In this document: positions 62,322-64,000 of the stretch, piece by piece
Layout: each line of letters starts with the position of its first letter
Position numbering within the stretch: the first letter of the stretch is position 1
Origin: JADJPO01 sp963828555
Lineage (GTDB): Bacteria; Actinomycetota; Actinomycetes; Actinomycetales; Kineosporiaceae
Assembly (NCBI GenBank): GCA_963828555.1
Contig: CAWHEL010000002.1
Coordinates: 248,001-312,000 of the forward strand
Reading direction: 5' to 3'
DNA length: 64,000 nucleotides
Translations under genes and position numbers: made by a program
The notes under the pieces: generated by a model
What the model was told of the DNA's origin: nothing
The model's input: the letters and a program-made list of their open reading frames with translations, nothing else
Database searches by the model: none

Positions 62322-63085
62322 ACGACCACCGTCTCGACGCCGGCGGCGCGGATCCGGCGCAGAGGGCCGTCCCCTGCGCTGCGGTCGGTGACGATCGTGG
62401 ACAGGTCCCGGATCTGGGCGAACCGGTAGGAGGAATCGGCGCCGAACTTGGTGCCGTCGGCCAGCAGGACCACGCGGCGACTGGACACCACCGCGCGGGC
62501 CTTGACCGCGGCCACTCCGGCGTCCGGGCAGGTCAGCCCCCGCTCCAGGGTGACCCCGTTGGTGCCGACCAGGGCGAGGTCGAAGACGAAGTCCTCGAGC
62601 ATCCGCACCGCCCAGTGGTCGATCGCGCCGAGGGTGTGCGAGCGGATCCGCCCTCCGAGCACGAGCAGTTCGACGTTGTCCCGAGGGGCCAGCACGGTGG
62701 CCACAGGGAGGGCGTTGGTCACCACGGTCATCGGCCTCGAGGGGTGCAGCCGTTCGGCGAACGCCTGCAGGGTGGACCCTTCGTCGATGTAGACGAACTC
62801 GGCCGCATGCACCAGGGTCAATGCGTAGTCGGCGATGCGCGCCTTCACGTCCTGGCGGGCGCCGGCGCGCAGCGACAGGGCTCCTTCGAACCCCAGCCGT
62901 TCGACCGGGACGGCGCCGCCGTGGACTCGCCGCAACAGGCCCTCGCTCTCCAGCGCGTTCAGGTCACGGCGCACGGTTTCGCGAGCCACCTCCAGCAGGC
63001 GGGCGACATCGGCGACATCGATCCGGCCGTGATGGCGCGCATGGTCGACGAGCCAGCGACGTCGCTCGACTCCGTACATCTCCAT
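62318..63085 (-). CDS. DeoR/GlpR-family sugar regulator
   Basis: 255 residues. HTH at about 20-42 (IDVADVARLLEVARETVRRD); the C-terminal sugar-phosphate sensor domain has FVYIDEGSTLQAFAERL and LLADGTKFGADSSY. Represses the operon it heads and is relieved by a phosphorylated sugar, as known for this family. Confidence 0.9.
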   Translation of the reverse strand: MEMYGVERRRWLVDHARHHGRIDVADVARLLEVARETVRRDLNALESEGLLRRVHGGAVPVERLGFEGALSLRAGARQDVKARIADYALTLVHAAEFVYIDEGSTLQAFAERLHPSRPMTVVTNALPVATVLAPRDNVELLVLGGRIRSHTLGAIDHWAVRMLEDFVFDLALVGTNGVTLERGLTCPDAGVAAVKARAVVSSRRVVLLADGTKFGADSSYRFAQIRDLSTIVTDRSAGDGPLRRIRAAGVETVVV

Positions 63086-63151
63086 GGCCCGCCTCTGCCC
63101 GTTCTCGACCGGCTGTGACCGTTCGTGGACGGGCCTGATTCCACTCTCTGG

Positions 63152-63237
63152 TAACGATTGCCCGCAACCCCGCAGACCAAACAGTCATGCCCGATCACCA
63201 AACGGATAGATACGGGCATCGACCGTCGACATCGTTA
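63152..63237. promoter_or_regulatory. Nested inverted repeats upstream of the DeoR-headed operon
   Basis: TAACGAT (63152-63158) and ATCGTTA (63231-63237) are exact inverted copies, and inside them ATGCCCG (63187-63193) and CGGGCAT (63213-63219). The DeoR start is 63085. They are candidates for the DeoR operator, perhaps with looping. Confidence 0.45.
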
Positions 63238-63336
63238 TCAGTCGGCAATGATCATCCAGTGGTGTCGGTCTTGACAGCCGGAGCACAGGCCCTCCCGCGG
63301 CGGCTGCGGGCGGCGCCGGGTAGCGTCGTCGTCATC

Positions 63337-64000
63337 ATGAGCGCCACCCTCCTCGCCCGGGACCTCTGCGCGGCCCACGGCGACCGCACCCTGTTCACCG
63401 GCCTCGACCTCGTCGTGGCGCCGGGGGACGTCGTGGGCCTGGTCGGGGCCAACGGCGCCGGGAAGACCACGCTGCTGCGTCTCCTCGCCGGGCTGTCGGC
63501 CGCCGAGCAGGGCTCGGTCGTGCTGTCCCCCGCGAGCGCCTCCGTGGGCTACCTGCCCCAGGAGCCCGAGCGCCGTCCGGGCGAGACCATCGCCGCGCTG
63601 CTCGCCCGGCGCACGGGTGTGGCCGCCGCCCAGGCGGCGCTCGACGTCGCCAGCCAGGCCCTGGCCACCGGAGAGCCGGTGGACGGCGTGGCCGCCGACG
63701 ACGCGTACGTCCACGCACTCGAGCGCTGGCTGGCACTGGGTGGCGCCGAGCTCGAGGAGCGGGCCCAGGCCGTGGCGGACGACGTCGGGCTCGGCGTCGA
63801 GCTCAGCGCACCAGTGACCTCACTGTCGGGGGGTCAGGCGGCCCGTGCCTCGCTGGCCTCCCTGCTGCTGGCGCGCTACGACGTGTTCCTGCTCGACGAG
63901 CCGACGAACGACCTGGACCTGCTCGGTCTGGACCGGCTCGAGCGGTTCGTCGAGGGGCTTCGGGCCGGGGTGGTGGTGGTCAGCCACGACCGCGAGTTCC
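63337..64000 (+). CDS. ABC-F family ATPase (3' end cut by window edge)
   Basis: The first 221 residues are present, with no stop before the window ends. First ATPase domain: GANGAGKTTLLRLLAGL (Walker A), TSLSGGQAARASLASLLL (signature), FLLDEPTNDLD (Walker B) and VVVSHDREF. No membrane helices. Members bind ribosomes to relieve stalling or confer antibiotic resistance; this copy could be either. Confidence 0.87.
   Translation, partial: MSATLLARDLCAAHGDRTLFTGLDLVVAPGDVVGLVGANGAGKTTLLRLLAGLSAAEQGSVVLSPASASVGYLPQEPERRPGETIAALLARRTGVAAAQAALDVASQALATGEPVDGVAADDAYVHALERWLALGGAELEERAQAVADDVGLGVELSAPVTSLSGGQAARASLASLLLARYDVFLLDEPTNDLDLLGLDRLERFVEGLRAGVVVVSHDREF

Overview
The window is about 64 kb of high-GC DNA from an actinobacterium. 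Supporting genes are a nearly complete mycothiol pair (mshA, mshD), CarD, GlnR, SenX3-RegX3, a c-di-GMP-type RsiG, a YacL-like PIN-TRAM protein and an H1-like Lys/Ala-rich chromatin protein. Long runs match the known actinobacterial order (regX3-senX3-phoU-gpmA-YbjN-mshA; XRE regulator-HbhA-like-DUF2516; glnR-mshD-ppk-mutT-pst-pit). The genus cannot be fixed from the sequence. No rRNA, tRNA, CRISPR array, prophage or intact insertion sequence was found.

Layout. 1-4085 (mostly minus): membrane protein (cut by the window edge), ispF, a degenerate IspD paralogue, PIN-TRAM, carD. A second, more canonical ispD lies on the plus strand between ispF and the paralogue. 4443-16952: lipoprotein, RegX3/SenX3, PhoU, phosphoglycerate mutase, YbjN, MshA, a decayed TetR/membrane-protein pair, a methyltransferase, DUF6270, a P-loop-like protein, histidine phosphatase, macro domain, Dtd, asparaginase and RsiG. 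17341-27518: DUF2516, HbhA-like, XRE, BKACE, FMN reductase, YgfZ, Fur/Nur-like, nitrobindin-like, membrane protein, GlnR, 5'-nucleotidase, MshD. 27573-36627 is a phosphate block: polyphosphate kinase, MutT-like NUDIX, PstBACS, Pit and its DUF47 partner. 36806-54493: metallophosphoesterase, DUF1508-histone fusion, zinc peptidase-like protein, ECF sigma and membrane partner, an AbiEi/DUF559-type protein bracketed by palindromes, a hydrolase-ABC fusion with permease, TAP-like peptidase, Sua5, amidase, MFS and a Pro/Ser-rich membrane protein. 54934-63085 is a sugar or polyol catabolic block. The window ends inside an ABC-F gene.

How the genes work together. Phosphate dominates: the sensor-regulator pair, PhoU, polyphosphate kinase, the high-affinity Pst system and the low-affinity Pit system are all here, with PHO-box-like direct repeats upstream of phoU/senX3 and of pstS. 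The polyol block has a DeoR repressor, PfkB kinase, binding protein, two permeases and a zinc dehydrogenase in one minus-strand operon, facing an idonate/gluconate-type dehydrogenase pair. It has no ATPase of its own, so it probably uses a shared one.

The most unusual items are: (i) two IspD-like genes, convergent and overlapping, each lacking active-site parts that the other keeps; (ii) a dispersed family of long intergenic hairpins with compensatory base changes, two copies of which tightly bracket an endonuclease-fold gene; (iii) an RsiG with two perfect c-di-GMP-binding signatures; (iv) an inverted repeat straddling the start codon of the XRE regulator; and (v) a divergent gene pair that seems to have lost both 5' ends in one deletion.
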